DNA from: Pseudomonadota bacterium
GTDB lineage: Bacteria; Desulfobacterota; Desulfovibrionia; Desulfovibrionales; Desulfovibrionaceae
Length of the DNA stretch: 64,000 bases
Assembly: GCA_018817515.1 (NCBI GenBank)
Contig: JAHIUD010000074.1
Location: forward strand, 1-64,000
Reading direction: 5' to 3'
In this document: positions 41,893 to 52,646 of the stretch, piece after piece
How the letters are laid out: the number at the start of each line of letters is the position of its first letter
Position numbering within the stretch: the stretch's first letter is position 1
Made by a program: the position numbers and the translations under genes
Notes under the pieces: generated by a model
Told to the model about the DNA's origin: nothing
The model's input: only the letters and a program-made list of their open reading frames with translations
Database searches by the model: none

Positions 41893-42282
41893 ATGAAGGG
41901 TGATGAGACGCGCGGAGCGGTGGTCCGGTTTCCGGCCATTGGCTGCCGATACTACCAGCAAAGCCGCTGCCTGTACGAGGAGCTCCTGAATCCCGGCTTC
42001 CACACGGCCTGGAGGTGTCTGGTGCTGGCTCGCTGGGAGTCGGTCTACGATGACTTTCTGGACCGGGCCGAGAACTTCGGCCTCACCGAGGCTGAGCTGG
42101 GCGTGCTCTGGAACAGGCGCTTCGAACGCCTGGCAGAGGAGAGCGTGCCCTGCCCGGACGTAACCTCTGGGGATGGCGAGTCCATGCCCGAGTGCCGTCA
42201 CCTGCTCGAAGACATCTGTTTGCTGCGCCTGCCCGAATGCGCCGGTCAGTGTGAGCGCTTCCGCCTGCGCGAGAAAATCTGA
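41893..42282 (+). CDS. Cys-containing hypothetical protein
   Basis: A 129-residue protein starting at ATG 41893 behind GGAGG. It has seven cysteines, including IGCRYYQQSRCLYEELLNPGFHTAWRC near the start and CRHLLEDICLLRLPECAGQCERF at the end, which may bind a metal. No membrane segment or signal is present. I do not recognise the family. It precedes the next orphan gene by 19 nt. Confidence 0.55.
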   Translation: MKGDETRGAVVRFPAIGCRYYQQSRCLYEELLNPGFHTAWRCLVLARWESVYDDFLDRAENFGLTEAELGVLWNRRFERLAEESVPCPDVTSGDGESMPECRHLLEDICLLRLPECAGQCERFRLREKI

Positions 42283-42301
42283 AATACCTCTGGAGTCCCG
42301 C

Positions 42302-43159
42302 ATGACGCTCTTTTTTCCGCATCTGCACCCGGCGCTGCTCTCCACCTCTGAACGCCAGGCCCTGCCCGAGGGCGTGCGCTTCCTCGACCCCGGCCTGGCC
42401 CCGGCCGACAGCCAGGACCATGTGCTGCCCGAAGGCGCACCCTTTGACCGCCGCCTGGCCAAGGCCATCCTGGCCGACACCATGCGCTTCGGCGAATCCA
42501 TGAGCAATCCGCGCGACATCGCCGTGCACGGCCTCTTGCAGCAGGTCCAGGCCCTGGCACCGGAGAGCGGGCGGCTGGTGCTGGCCGAGGTCGAGCGCAG
42601 CGTGTCAGGCGAGGGCGTGCAGCTAGCCGCCGCCGTGGACCCGCAGCTGGAGGCCCGCCGTCAGGCGCAGACGCTGCTGCTCTTGGCCTGGAACCTGGAG
42701 GAGCGCATCCTCGACTTGCGCCAGATCGAGGTCGGCCTGCGCAAATCCTGGGCGCGCCTGGGCGAGAGCGTTACCCCTGTGGAGGAGGCTGAGCACGGAA
42801 TTACCGCCGAGCATTCTGATTGCGAGCCGGGGGAGAAACCCGACCATGAATCCGATGCAGAGGCCCTGGCTCTGGGCAACGTGCTCTCCGGCCTGGGACT
42901 GCCCGAGCCCGATGGCGAGGCGCTGCCCTGGCGGCGCATCCTTGAGTCCTTTGCCGTGCTAGCACCCGGCCAGGAACTGGTGACGGCGGACGCGGACATC
43001 GTCAGCGCCCTGCGCGAGGCCGGGGTGCCTGAAGCCAACGGTGTCTTCGCGGCTCCGGCCTGGCGGTTGTCCGGCCTGGACCGCTGCCCGCTGGCCCGGC
43101 CCTGGCTCGATGTTCCGGTGCGCCTGGTTTGCGTGGCTGCGGCCAAAGGTGGCGCGTAA
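42302..43159 (+). CDS. Hypothetical protein, unknown family
   Basis: A 285-residue soluble protein starting at ATG 42302 after CTGGAG. It opens with a short motif MTLFFPHLHPALLS, has a Leu-rich helical middle (~90-150) with an acidic Glu/His insert (~155-180), and ends WRLSGLDRCPLARPWLDVPVRLVCV. The function is unknown. The gap to the HAD gene is 3 nt, so these genes (41893, 42302, 43163) look like one transcript. Confidence 0.6.
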   Translation: MTLFFPHLHPALLSTSERQALPEGVRFLDPGLAPADSQDHVLPEGAPFDRRLAKAILADTMRFGESMSNPRDIAVHGLLQQVQALAPESGRLVLAEVERSVSGEGVQLAAAVDPQLEARRQAQTLLLLAWNLEERILDLRQIEVGLRKSWARLGESVTPVEEAEHGITAEHSDCEPGEKPDHESDAEALALGNVLSGLGLPEPDGEALPWRRILESFAVLAPGQELVTADADIVSALREAGVPEANGVFAAPAWRLSGLDRCPLARPWLDVPVRLVCVAAAKGGA

Positions 43160-43162
43160 CCC

Positions 43163-43852
43163 ATGCCGGTGCTCAACGATCAGCTTGACGCGGCGTTTTT
43201 GCGCGGCGTGCGCGGCTTCATCTTCGATTGCGACGGCGTGCTCATTGATTCCTTTCAGGCCAACATCGCCTACTACAACTTCTTTCGCACACACTTCGGC
43301 CTGCCGCCCATGAGTCTTGAGGATGAGCAGTTCACCCACACCCAGAACGTCTTCGACTCGCTCAAGCGCATCGTGCCCCCGGAGCACTATGAGGCGGCCA
43401 TGCAGTACCGCCATCAGGTGGACTACAAGAGCATCCTGCCCTATGTGCGGCGCGAACCGGGCATCCGCAAGCTCCTGTCCTGGCTCAAGGCCGCGGGCTT
43501 CCCCATCGGAGTCAACACCAACCGCACGGACACCACGAGCATGGTGTTCGAGACCGTGGACCTGCTCGGCTACTTCGATCCGATCATGACGGCGGGCATC
43601 GCGCCCAAGCCCAAGCCCGACCCAGCGGGCATGCTCGCCATCCTCGACGCCTGGGGCCTGGCCCCTGGCGAGGTGGTCTTTGTGGGCGATTCGGACGTGG
43701 ACGAGATGACCGCCAGGAATTCCGGCGTGCCCTTCTGGGCCTTCAAGAACCAGGACCTCGACGCGGACCTGCACCTCCCGGACTTCCCCACGCTGCTGCG
43801 GGCCCTCAAGCGCGCCTGGCCGGAGATTGGCGAGGAGTTGCAAGGGGCTTGA
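43163..43852 (+). CDS. HAD-superfamily hydrolase
   Basis: A 229-residue HAD phosphatase with all four motifs: nucleophile D22 and acid D24 in FDCDGVLIDS, motif II NTNRT, motif III KPKPDP and motif IV VGDSDVDEMTA. The helical cap (~35-95) places it near the phosphoglycolate phosphatase/beta-phosphoglucomutase group. The substrate cannot be inferred. It follows the orphan gene by 3 nt. Confidence 0.85.
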   Translation: MPVLNDQLDAAFLRGVRGFIFDCDGVLIDSFQANIAYYNFFRTHFGLPPMSLEDEQFTHTQNVFDSLKRIVPPEHYEAAMQYRHQVDYKSILPYVRREPGIRKLLSWLKAAGFPIGVNTNRTDTTSMVFETVDLLGYFDPIMTAGIAPKPKPDPAGMLAILDAWGLAPGEVVFVGDSDVDEMTARNSGVPFWAFKNQDLDADLHLPDFPTLLRALKRAWPEIGEELQGA

Positions 43853-43932
43853 TTCTTGGCGTTCAGTATGCCACAACAGGGCTACACGGAGGGTCGTCTG
43901 GCAGTTTCCGGCGGCCCTGGTGCGGAGGTTTA

Positions 43933-44247
43933 ATGTCCTATCTCTCAATCATTGTCTTGAAGCTCGTGCAGCTGGTTTCCACGCTGCTCACCCTGTACAT
44001 GTGGGTTGTCATCATATCGGCGCTCTTAAGCTGGGTGAACCCTGATCCCTACAACCCCATCGTACGCTTCCTGCGCAACATCACCGACCCGGTCTACGCG
44101 AAAATCCGTCGCCTGATGCCCTTTGTCGTCGTCGGCGGCATGGATCTTTCACCCGTGGTCGTCATAGTGGCCATTCAGATCTTGTCCGCACTCCTGGACA
44201 AGATGGTCTTCGACATGAGCATGTCCATGAGGATGGTTGGAGCATAG
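43933..44247 (+). CDS. YggT-family membrane protein
   Basis: A 104-residue protein with two hydrophobic segments and the YggT landmarks ISALLSWVNPDPYNPIVRFLRNITDPV and MPFVVVGGMDLSPVV. YggT proteins are tied to cell division or envelope organisation in several bacteria. The start at 43933 follows GGAGG. It is followed by a DivIVA-like gene, a common pairing, and a DUF167 gene. Confidence 0.88.
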   Translation: MSYLSIIVLKLVQLVSTLLTLYMWVVIISALLSWVNPDPYNPIVRFLRNITDPVYAKIRRLMPFVVVGGMDLSPVVVIVAIQILSALLDKMVFDMSMSMRMVGA

Positions 44248-44291
44248 GGGCGCTCTACAGGCGCGTTCCCTTTACATGACGGGGTGAAGCC

Positions 44292-44795
44292 TTGACCATT
44301 TCCAAGATCGATCTGCTCAACCGCAAGTTTTCCAAGCGATTGTGGGGCTATGCGCCCGAGGAAGTCGACCAGCTCATGGGTGAGGTGGCCGAAATGCTTG
44401 GCGCCGTGGCCGAGGAGCGCAAGTCCCTCATCCGCAAGGTCAAGCGCATGGAAGCCAGCGTCGAGGAGTTCCGCCAGCGCGACGAGACCCTGCGCGACAC
44501 CCTCATGAGCACCCAGCGCATGGTCGACGACATCAAGGGCGGCGCCCAGCGCGAGGCCCACCTCATCCTCGACGAGGCCAGGGCCAAGGCCGAGGGCATG
44601 GTCCAGCAGGGCCACAACCGCCTGGCCCAGCTCTACGAGGACATCGAGAACCTGAAGCGCCAGCGCAGCCAGTTCGAGATCCAGCTGCGCGGGCTTTTGG
44701 AGACACATCTTAGGGTCATGGACTCCGAGGACCCCGCCGTCTCAAGGCTGGAGTCCCTGGAATCCAAGCTCAAGTATCTTCGCAAGGCCGAGTGA
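44292..44795 (+). CDS. DivIVA-like coiled-coil protein
   Basis: A 167-residue protein opening with the DivIVA-like segment DLLNRKFSKRLWGYAPEEVDQLM and continuing as a coiled coil (~30-150). DivIVA proteins sense curved membrane and recruit division or polarity factors. Start TTG 44292 with weak ribosome site GGGGTGAAG. The yggT-divIVA-DUF167 order supports the call. Confidence 0.75.
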   Translation: MTISKIDLLNRKFSKRLWGYAPEEVDQLMGEVAEMLGAVAEERKSLIRKVKRMEASVEEFRQRDETLRDTLMSTQRMVDDIKGGAQREAHLILDEARAKAEGMVQQGHNRLAQLYEDIENLKRQRSQFEIQLRGLLETHLRVMDSEDPAVSRLESLESKLKYLRKAE

Positions 44796-44798
44796 TCT

Positions 44799-45101
44799 TT
44801 GACAGAGCGCACGGCCCCCGTGTTCATCCGCCAGGCGGGCGGCGGGGAATGGCGCATCCGGGTGCATGTGCAGCCCGGGGCCAAGCGAGACGAGCTGGCT
44901 GGGCTCTATGACGAGAGCCTCAAGGTTCGGCTCACGGCCCCGGCGGTGGACAACAAGGCCAACGGCGCCTTGGTAAACTTCCTGGCGAACCTGCTGGGCC
45001 TTAAGCGCAGCCAGGTGAGCCTGGCCTCTGGGCAGACCTCCCGCAACAAGACCTTGCGGGTGCTGGCCGAGACCGAACCAGACTGGTCCAAACTCATGTG
45101 A
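44799..45101 (+). CDS. DUF167 (YggU) protein
   Basis: A 100-residue DUF167 domain (RVHVQPGAKRDELAG, VRLTAPAVDNKANGALVNFLANLLGLKRSQV). Its function is unknown, though it is widely conserved next to yggT. Start TTG 44799, 3 nt after the upstream stop. Confidence 0.85.
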   Translation: MTERTAPVFIRQAGGGEWRIRVHVQPGAKRDELAGLYDESLKVRLTAPAVDNKANGALVNFLANLLGLKRSQVSLASGQTSRNKTLRVLAETEPDWSKLM

Positions 45102-45144
45102 TGGCTCAATTCAGTCGAACTATCTCCAAAAAAAGGAGTCGAAC

Positions 45145-45375
45145 ATGGAAAATTCCGAGCGCACCCTAATTGAAAAGTTTGAGGGCCAGGACTCCGAGCT
45201 ACGCGCCCTGTGGCAGCAGCATCAGGACTATGAAAAGATGATCGTCAAGCTAGAAGGCAAGCCGTTCCTAAGTCCTGTCGTGGAACAGGAGATCAAGGAA
45301 TTGAAGAAGAAGAAGCTTGCCGGAAAGACGAAGCTGCAAGCCTTGCTCGATAAGTATCGTCAACAGGAGGCGTAA
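45145..45375 (+). CDS. DUF465 (YdcH-like) small protein
   Basis: A 76-residue helical protein of the DUF465 family ([54 protein letters not shown] shape). The role is unknown. AAAAAGGAG precedes the start. It ends 4 nt before ilvB, so it probably leads the ilv transcript; no leucine- or valine-rich attenuator peptide was seen there. Confidence 0.8.
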   Translation: MENSERTLIEKFEGQDSELRALWQQHQDYEKMIVKLEGKPFLSPVVEQEIKELKKKKLAGKTKLQALLDKYRQQEA

Positions 45376-45379
45376 GCCT

Positions 45380-47071
45380 ATGGAGCTCAGCGGAGCTCAA
45401 ATTCTTCTCGAATGTCTGAAACGCGAAGGAGTGGAGGTCCTCTTCGGTTTCCCTGGCGGAGCCGTCATAGACATCTACAACGAACTGCCCAATACCTCGC
45501 TCAAGCACATTCTTGTGCGTCATGAGCAGGCTGCGATACACGCGGCAGACGGCTTTGCCCGCGCCTCGGGCAAGGTCGGCTGTTGCCTTGTGACCAGCGG
45601 CCCCGGCGCCACCAACACCGTCACGGGCATCGCCACCGCGTACATGGACTCCATTCCCGTGGTCATCCTGACCGGTCAGGTGCCCACGCCGCTCATCGGC
45701 AACGACGCCTTCCAGGAAGTGGACATCGTCGGCATCACCCGGCCCTGCACCAAGCACAACTACCTGGTGAAGGACGTGCGCGAACTGGCGCATGTCATCC
45801 GCCAGGCCTTCTACCTTGCGCGTTCCGGCCGCCCGGGCCCGGTCCTGGTGGACCTGCCCAAGGACGTCATGCAGGTCAAGACCAAGTTCATCTGGCCTGA
45901 AGACGTCAAGATGCGCAGCTACAACCCCAACGTAAAGCCCCACGCCGGGCAGATCAAGAAGGTCGCCCAGCTCATCCGCGACGCCGAGCGGCCCATCATC
46001 TACGCCGGCGGCGGCGTCATCACCAGCCAGGGACACGAGGCCCTGACCTGGCTCGCCCAGAACCTGCACATCCCGGTGACGGCCACCCTCATGGGCCTGG
46101 GCTGCTTCCCCGGCAAGGACAAGCTCTGGCTCGGCATGCTCGGCATGCACGGCACCTACGCGGCCAACATGGCCGTCAACAACGCCGATCTTGTGCTGGC
46201 CGTGGGCGCGCGCTTCGACGACCGCGTCACCGGCAAGGTCAGCACCTTTGCGCCCATGGCCAAGCTTGTGCATGTCGACATCGACCCCACCAGCATCCAG
46301 AAAAACGTGAGTGTTCACGTACCGCTGGTGTCCGACTGCCGCTTGGCCCTGGAGGCCTTGAAGGAGGAGCTCACGCCCTCGCTCACCGAGTACGACTTCG
46401 AGACCGGGCACCTGCCCTGGGTCTCCAAGGTGCGGGCCTGGGCCAAGGAGCATCCGCTGAGCTACCAGCCAAGCGAGACCACCATCAAGCCCCAGTCCGT
46501 GGTGGAGAAGCTCCACGAGCTGACCCGCGGCGAGGCCGTCATCTGCACCGAGGTGGGCCAGCACCAGATGTGGGCGGCCCAGTTCTACACGTTCAACGAG
46601 CCCAACTGCTTCCTGTCCTCCGGCGGCCTGGGCACCATGGGCTACGGCTTCCCGGCGGCCATCGGCGCGCAGTTCGCCCGACCCGACAAGATGGTCATCG
46701 ACATAGCGGGCGACGGCTCCATCCAGATGAACATCCAGGAGCTGGCCACAAGCGTGTGCAACAACCTTGGCGTCAAGATCGTCATCCTGAACAACGGCTA
46801 CCTGGGCATGGTGCGGCAGTGGCAGGAGCTCTTCTACAAGAAGAACTACTGCTCCACCTGCATGGACGCCCAGCCGGACTTCGTGAAGCTGGCCGAGGCC
46901 TATGGCGCCACGGGCTTCCGCATCACGGAGCCGGGGGACTTGGAGCGCGTTCTGAAGCAGGCTCTCGACACGCCGGGCACGGTCATCGTGGACGTGCGCG
47001 TGGAGCGTGAGGAGAACGTCTATCCCATGGTCCCGGCGGGGGCCTCCCTCACCGACATGCTGCTTGTGTAG
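45380..47071 (+). CDS. ilvB: Acetolactate synthase large subunit
   Basis: A 563-residue TPP enzyme. E49 ([13 protein letters not shown]) activates the thiazolium, and [29 protein letters not shown] is the TPP/Mg motif. It makes acetolactate or acetohydroxybutyrate in branched-chain amino-acid synthesis. The start at 45380 overlaps nothing and gives the standard length; longer frames lie over the DUF465 gene. ilvN follows. Confidence 0.95.
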   Translation: MELSGAQILLECLKREGVEVLFGFPGGAVIDIYNELPNTSLKHILVRHEQAAIHAADGFARASGKVGCCLVTSGPGATNTVTGIATAYMDSIPVVILTGQVPTPLIGNDAFQEVDIVGITRPCTKHNYLVKDVRELAHVIRQAFYLARSGRPGPVLVDLPKDVMQVKTKFIWPEDVKMRSYNPNVKPHAGQIKKVAQLIRDAERPIIYAGGGVITSQGHEALTWLAQNLHIPVTATLMGLGCFPGKDKLWLGMLGMHGTYAANMAVNNADLVLAVGARFDDRVTGKVSTFAPMAKLVHVDIDPTSIQKNVSVHVPLVSDCRLALEALKEELTPSLTEYDFETGHLPWVSKVRAWAKEHPLSYQPSETTIKPQSVVEKLHELTRGEAVICTEVGQHQMWAAQFYTFNEPNCFLSSGGLGTMGYGFPAAIGAQFARPDKMVIDIAGDGSIQMNIQELATSVCNNLGVKIVILNNGYLGMVRQWQELFYKKNYCSTCMDAQPDFVKLAEAYGATGFRITEPGDLERVLKQALDTPGTVIVDVRVEREENVYPMVPAGASLTDMLLV

Positions 47072-47081
47072 GAGGCGGAAC

Positions 47082-47564
47082 ATGCGACATATCCTGTCTG
47101 TCACCGTGGAAAACGAACCCGGAGTGCTCTCGCGGGTGGCTGGCCTGTTCAGCGGCCGCGGCTTCAACATCGAGTCCCTGAACGTGGGCCCGACCCTTGA
47201 TCCCGGCGTTTCCGTCATGACCATCACCACCGATGGCGACGAGCAGATCATCGAGCAGATCGTCAAGCAGTTGCGCAAGCTCATCACCGTCATCAAGGTC
47301 GTTGACCTGACGGACTTGAAGAGCGTGCTGCGCGAGATGGTGCTCCTCAAGGTCAACGCCAACGACACCAACCGGGCCGAGATCCTGCGCACCGTCGACA
47401 TCTTCCGCTGCAAGGTTGTGGACGTGAGCATCGACGAGCTGACCATCGAGGCCACCGGCAATTACGACAAGATCAGCGCCATCGTGGGGCTTCTGACCCG
47501 CTTCGGCATCAAGGAAATCTCGCGCTCGGGCATGGTGGCCATGAAGCGCTCCATCCAGAACTAA
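47082..47564 (+). CDS. ilvN: Acetolactate synthase small regulatory subunit
   Basis: A 160-residue regulatory subunit with an N-terminal ACT domain (HILSVTVENEPGVLSRVAGLFSGRGFNIESL) that binds valine for feedback control, and the usual C-terminal domain. Start ATG 47082 follows GGAGGCGGAAC. It pairs with ilvB and precedes ilvC by 48 nt. Confidence 0.95.
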   Translation: MRHILSVTVENEPGVLSRVAGLFSGRGFNIESLNVGPTLDPGVSVMTITTDGDEQIIEQIVKQLRKLITVIKVVDLTDLKSVLREMVLLKVNANDTNRAEILRTVDIFRCKVVDVSIDELTIEATGNYDKISAIVGLLTRFGIKEISRSGMVAMKRSIQN

Positions 47565-48602
<1,038 letters not shown>

Positions 48603-48622
48603 GCTTACTGCCGCGCACTGTT

Positions 48623-48657
48623 GCGGGGCCGCTCGAAAGGGCGGCCCCGCTTTTTTT
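48623..48657 (+). terminator. Terminator after ilvC
   Basis: GCGGGGCCGC (48623-48632) pairs perfectly with GCGGCCCCGC (48641-48650) and is followed by seven T. Confidence 0.9.
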
Positions 48658-48752
48658 GCAGTTCCAGTGATTGTACACTTCAGCGCAGCGACGTTGCATT
48701 CCATGACGCCTGTTTCCGCTTGGAAATTGCGTAAAGATGTCTTTCACCCCTG

Positions 48753-48781
48753 TTGACGAGGCAGTTGTTCGGTGCTAACTG
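48753..48781 (+). promoter_or_regulatory. Possible sigma-70 promoter for the MucR-family gene
   Basis: TTGACG (48753-48758) and TAACTG (48776-48781) are separated by 17 nt, about 73 nt before the coding start. The -35 is good, the -10 weak. Confidence 0.35.
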
Positions 48782-48854
48782 TTGTTGTGCTGAATGTGCC
48801 TGCATGCAACAGGCTGAAGCCCTGTAGATGTTCTGACAAACGGACAAGGAGACG

Positions 48855-49256
48855 ATGATGGACGACTATTTGAAGGAAGCCCTCGAGATTGTCAAAGCAC
48901 AGGCCAGCGTGCGGACCATGACTGAGGAAGAGATCACTTCCATGGTCAAGAAGCTCGTGCGCGGCATTCAGGCCATCGCCGGAGAGGCTCCGGTACAGGC
49001 TGCGGAAGAGGAAGTCGCCATTGATCCCGCCAAGAGCGTACGCGAGAAGACCATCACGTGCTGCTCCTGCGGCAAGGCCTTCAAGATCATCACCAAGAAG
49101 CACCTTGCAAGCCACGGCCTGACCCCTGCCGAGTACCGCGAAAAGTACGGGTACAAGAAGGGCATGCCCCTGGTCTGCAAATCTCTGCAGCGAGACCGTC
49201 GCAAGAAGATGAAGGAAATGGAGCTCTGGAAGAAACGCGGCAAGAACAAGGCCTGA
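48855..49256 (+). CDS. MucR/Ros-family zinc-finger transcriptional regulator
   Basis: A 133-residue regulator. The Ros/MucR zinc finger uses C69 or C70, C72, H83 and H87 (CCSCGKAFKIITKKHLASHGLTPAEYREKYG shape). Relatives in alphaproteobacteria control exopolysaccharide, motility and virulence. The C-terminal basic tail (RDRRKKMKEMELWKKRGKNK) probably contacts DNA. Start ATG 48855 or 48858; AAGGAG upstream. It is a single gene with its own terminator. Confidence 0.88.
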   Translation: MMDDYLKEALEIVKAQASVRTMTEEEITSMVKKLVRGIQAIAGEAPVQAAEEEVAIDPAKSVREKTITCCSCGKAFKIITKKHLASHGLTPAEYREKYGYKKGMPLVCKSLQRDRRKKMKEMELWKKRGKNKA

Positions 49257-49271
49257 TTTTCCGGGGAACGC

Positions 49272-49306
49272 AAGCGGGGCGAGGGCATCCTCCCCCGCTT
49301 TTGCTT
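49272..49306 (+). terminator. Terminator after the MucR-family gene
   Basis: AAGCGGGG (49272-49279) pairs with CCCCGCTT (49293-49300), extended by inner GAGG/CCTC pairing, followed by TTGCTTT. Confidence 0.6.
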
Positions 49307-49336
49307 TATGGCGTCTTCGCCATTCAAGGAGCTGCC

Positions 49337-49996
49337 ATGTTACGTAAATTCTTTCTGGTAGCACTGCTTTTGCAGTTGCTTTGCACCACTGCCCTTGCCG
49401 CCGACAACGCAGCCAAGAACCTTGGCGCCGCAGGGTTTGTGGAGCCCTCCACAATCGACAAGAGTCTGGTGCTGGACATCCGCTACGCCACAGAGAACAA
49501 CTTCACCGGCAAGCGTGTGTACCCCTCGGCCCGTTGTTTCCTGCGCGCGGATGTGGCCAAGCGGCTGCTGACCGTCCAGGAGACTCTGCGCGGCCAAGGT
49601 TTGGGGCTTAAGATCTATGACTGCTACCGGCCCTTCTCGGTGCAGGAGGCCTTCTGGGCCATCATGCCTGACGAGCGGTACGTGGGAAAGCCGGCGCGCG
49701 AGAACGGCGTCATCGTCAAGAGTTCCCGGCACAACCGCGGCGCTGCCGTGGATGTGACCCTGGTGGACGCCAAGGGCCGTGAGCTGCCCATGCCCACGGG
49801 CTACGACGACTTCACGGACAAGGCCCACCGCGACTCGCCTGCGGCCTCTCCAGAGGCCCGGCGCAACAGCCAGACCCTGGAGCACGCCATGGCGAACCAG
49901 GGCTTTGAGCCGTTGCCCACGGAGTGGTGGCACTTTGACGGCTCCGGCTGGCAGGGCTACGAGCCCCTCGACCTGCCCTTGCCCGCTTCGCGCTAG
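49337..49996 (+). CDS. Exported VanX-type D-Ala-D-Ala dipeptidase (M15D)
   Basis: A 219-residue protein with a signal peptide (1-21, cut after ALA) and the M15D zinc site: H132 and D139 (SSRHNRGAAVDV), E196 and H199 (TEWWHF), plus the substrate-binding R98 (CYRPF). The family hydrolyses D-Ala-D-Ala. With an export signal it likely acts in the periplasm on peptidoglycan fragments; the intracellular VanX of vancomycin resistance lacks a signal. No vanH or vanA is adjacent, so resistance is unlikely. Start ATG 49337 follows AAGGAG. Confidence 0.85.
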   Translation: MLRKFFLVALLLQLLCTTALAADNAAKNLGAAGFVEPSTIDKSLVLDIRYATENNFTGKRVYPSARCFLRADVAKRLLTVQETLRGQGLGLKIYDCYRPFSVQEAFWAIMPDERYVGKPARENGVIVKSSRHNRGAAVDVTLVDAKGRELPMPTGYDDFTDKAHRDSPAASPEARRNSQTLEHAMANQGFEPLPTEWWHFDGSGWQGYEPLDLPLPASR

Positions 49997-50027
49997 CCCT
50001 TCCGCACCATCCCATCGTGCAATGAAA

Positions 50028-50058
50028 AAGGCCGCCCCCAAAAAGGGGCGGCCTTGTC
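50028..50058. terminator. Bidirectional terminator between dipeptidase and glnN
   Basis: AAGGCCGCCCC (50028-50038) pairs with GGGGCGGCCTT (50045-50055), loop of C and A. AAAAA on the left and TTGTCTTT on the right serve both converging genes. Confidence 0.8.
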
Positions 50059-50081
50059 TTTCACGAGCTGTGTGGCCGCGC

Positions 50082-52262
50082 TTAGCGGATGAACAGCATT
50101 TCCTGGTAGCTGGGCAGGGCCCACAGGTCGTCAGCCACGATGGTCTCAAGGGCATCGGCGTAGCCGCGCACTTCGTTCATGGCGGGCAGAACCTTGTCGC
50201 AGAGGTGCTTGGCCTCGGCGTGGGTGCTCTTGGCCTCGTGCGCCGCAAGCTTCTCCAGCTTGGCCACGGAGGCCTGCAGAGCGCGCAGCTTGGTGGTCAG
50301 GTCCTCAAGGGCACCCATCTTGAAGTCCTTGCCGATGGCCTTCAGGTTGGCGCAGGTGGCGGCGAGCTCGCTCTGGTAGCGCATGGCGGCGGGGAAGATG
50401 ATGGTGGTGGCCATGCGGACCATCAGGGCGGCTTCGGTCTTGAGGGTCTTGGCGTACATTTCGAGGTAGATTTCCTCGCGGCTCTTGAGCTCGGCCTCGG
50501 AGAGGACGCCGTACTTGGTGAACAGGTCCACCACGGGCTTGGTGGTCAGCACGGGCAGGGCCTCGGGGGTGGTCTTCAGGTTGGGCAGGCCGCGCTTGGC
50601 CGCTTCCTTGTGCCAGGCGTCGGAGTAGCCGTCGCCGTTGAAGACGATGGCGTCGTGCTCCTTGACGATCTTCTGGAGCAGGGTCTGCACGGCGGCGTTG
50701 AGCTTCTTGCTGTCGCCCTTGGTGGCTTTCTCAAGCTCGGTGGCGATGTAGTCAAGGGACTCGGACATCATGGTGTTCAGGGCCACCAGGGAGCCGGCGA
50801 TGGACTGGGAGGAGCCCACGGCGCGGAACTCGAAGCGGTTGCCGGTGAAGGCGAAGGGGCTGGTGCGGTTGCGGTCGCCCGGATCCATGGGCAGCGGAGG
50901 CAGGGTGTCCACGCCGATGCTCATGACGCCCTTGCTCTTCGAGTCCTTGAGCTTGCCTTTCTTGATCTGGTCGAACACGTCGGCCAGCTGCTCGCCCAGG
51001 TACATGGACATGATGGCCGGGGGGGCCTCGTTGGCGCCCAGGCGGTGGTCATTGGAGGCGGTGGCCACGGTGGCGCGCAGCATGGCGCCGTATTTGTGCA
51101 GCGCGCGGATGGCGGCGGCGCAGAAGACCAGGAACTGGGCGTTGTCGTGCGGGTTGTCGCCCGGATCGTACAGGCTGCCCAGTTCGGCGTTGCCGATGGA
51201 GTAGTTGAGGTGCTTGCCGGAGCCGTTGATGCCGGCAAAGGGCTTCTCGTGCAGCAGGCAGATCATGCCGTAGCGCTTGGCCACGCTGCGCATGGTGGTC
51301 ATGACCATCTGGTTGTGGTCGGTGGCCAGGTTGCCGATCTCGTAGATGGGCGCGATCTCGAACTGGCTCGGGGCGACTTCGTTGTGGCGTGTCTTGACCG
51401 GCACGCCGAGCTTGAACAGTTCGCGCTCCACCTCCATCATGAAGGAAAGCACGCGGCGCGGCACCACGCCGAAATACTGGTCCTCGAACTCCTGGCCCTT
51501 TGCGGATTTGGCGCCGAAGAGGGTGCGGCCAGCGATGAGCAGGTCGGGACGGGAGAAGACGAAGTTGCGGTCGATGAGGAAGTATTCCTGCTCCGGACCG
51601 GCGAAGGAGGTGATGGGCAGCTTGGACTCGACGCCGAACAGCTTGAGCACGCGCTTGGCCTGCTTGTTCAGGGCCTGGTTGGAGCGCAGGAGCGGGGTTT
51701 TCTTGTCCAGCGCCTCGCCGGTCCAGGAGAGGAACGCGGTGGGGATGCACAGGAAGGTGCCGTTGGGGTTCTCCAGGATGTAGGCCGGGCTGGTGACGTC
51801 CCAGGCGGTGTACCCGCGGGCTTCAAAGGTGGAGCGCAGGCCGCCGGAGGGGAAGCTTGAGGCGTCGGGCTCGCCCTGGATCAGGAGTTTGCCGCTGAAC
51901 TCGGCGATGGCGCCGCCCTTGCCGTCGGGCACGAGGAAGGCATCGTGCTTCTCAGCGGTCATGCCGGTGAGCGGGTAGAACACGTGGGTGAAGTGGGTGG
52001 CGCCCTTCTCAATGGCCCAATCCTTCATGGTGTTGGCGACCACGTCGGCGATGGAGGCGTCAAGCTTCTCGCCAAGCTCGATGGTCTTCTGCAGGGACTT
52101 GTAGACGGCCTTGGGCAGCCGCTCCTTCATCACCTTGTCGCTGAAGACGTTGGCGCCGAAAATGTCGGTGGGCTTGGTGTCGTGGAAGTTGAGGGGCGCG
52201 TGGGAAGGTTTGTAATTGATGACCGCCGAAATGGCGTTCAGACGTGCCTGGATTCCGCTCAT
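50082..52262 (-). CDS. glnN: Glutamine synthetase type III (GlnN)
   Basis: A 726-residue GSIII, much longer than type I or II. Signatures include [37 protein letters not shown] (metal-binding Glu), [17 protein letters not shown] and [15 protein letters not shown]. It assimilates ammonia to glutamine and forms dodecamers. Start ATG 52262 follows CAGGAGTCAGCC. No glnB or glnK lies nearby and no sigma-54 site was found upstream. The plus-strand frames over this gene are shadows. Confidence 0.95.
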   Translation of the reverse strand: MSGIQARLNAISAVINYKPSHAPLNFHDTKPTDIFGANVFSDKVMKERLPKAVYKSLQKTIELGEKLDASIADVVANTMKDWAIEKGATHFTHVFYPLTGMTAEKHDAFLVPDGKGGAIAEFSGKLLIQGEPDASSFPSGGLRSTFEARGYTAWDVTSPAYILENPNGTFLCIPTAFLSWTGEALDKKTPLLRSNQALNKQAKRVLKLFGVESKLPITSFAGPEQEYFLIDRNFVFSRPDLLIAGRTLFGAKSAKGQEFEDQYFGVVPRRVLSFMMEVERELFKLGVPVKTRHNEVAPSQFEIAPIYEIGNLATDHNQMVMTTMRSVAKRYGMICLLHEKPFAGINGSGKHLNYSIGNAELGSLYDPGDNPHDNAQFLVFCAAAIRALHKYGAMLRATVATASNDHRLGANEAPPAIMSMYLGEQLADVFDQIKKGKLKDSKSKGVMSIGVDTLPPLPMDPGDRNRTSPFAFTGNRFEFRAVGSSQSIAGSLVALNTMMSESLDYIATELEKATKGDSKKLNAAVQTLLQKIVKEHDAIVFNGDGYSDAWHKEAAKRGLPNLKTTPEALPVLTTKPVVDLFTKYGVLSEAELKSREEIYLEMYAKTLKTEAALMVRMATTIIFPAAMRYQSELAATCANLKAIGKDFKMGALEDLTTKLRALQASVAKLEKLAAHEAKSTHAEAKHLCDKVLPAMNEVRGYADALETIVADDLWALPSYQEMLFIR

Positions 52263-52646
52263 GGTGGCTGACTCCTGTAAGTATGGCGTTTGGTGTTCCT
52301 TGACAGTATTGTGGAATATGGCTCTAGACCCGGTGCGAGCTTGCCGCTGCGCGCACTCTAGATCAACTGCCCTATCCGAATCAACCCTGGCCGCTGCGAA
52401 CAGACGGAAAACATCGTCTGCCCTGAACTTTCATCCTGGAAGATATCAAGAATCGGACCAACTGTGAATGTACTTTAAATTCAGTGGGTTTTACGAAATG
52501 CACTACGGGTGAGGCGTGTGAGTGTAACGTAAATGTTAAATGCACAGCAATGCAGGTTGGCGCCTATGACAAAATTGTATGAGGAGGTTCCATGCGCTGT
52601 CTGGAGCCCCGTCGCCCAATGGCATCCGGCCCCATCGCCCTTTGGC
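52263..52646. other. Gene-free stretch upstream of glnN
   Basis: 384 nt between the glnN start and the end of the MBL-hemerythrin gene, both on the minus strand. It is more AT-rich than the rest, especially at 52430-52590. I see no convincing promoter boxes, sigma-54 site, terminator hairpin, riboswitch or small gene in it. Confidence 0.5.

Noticed and set aside
45293-47461. 722-codon minus-strand open frame antisense to ilvB and ilvN
   Set aside because: ilvB and ilvN are certain; the frame is rich in His, Val, Asp and Gly and shows no domain.
49337-49996. Vancomycin-resistance gene
   Set aside because: A signal peptide is present and vanH, vanA and vanRS are absent; family membership alone does not imply resistance.
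49779-51860. 693-codon plus-strand frame antisense to the glutamine synthetase
   Set aside because: Shadow of a real gene; it also runs through the bidirectional terminator at 50028.
52263-52646. Sigma-54 promoter for glutamine synthetase
   Set aside because: A TTGGCGC-like string is present, but on the wrong strand and without a TTGC partner at the right spacing.
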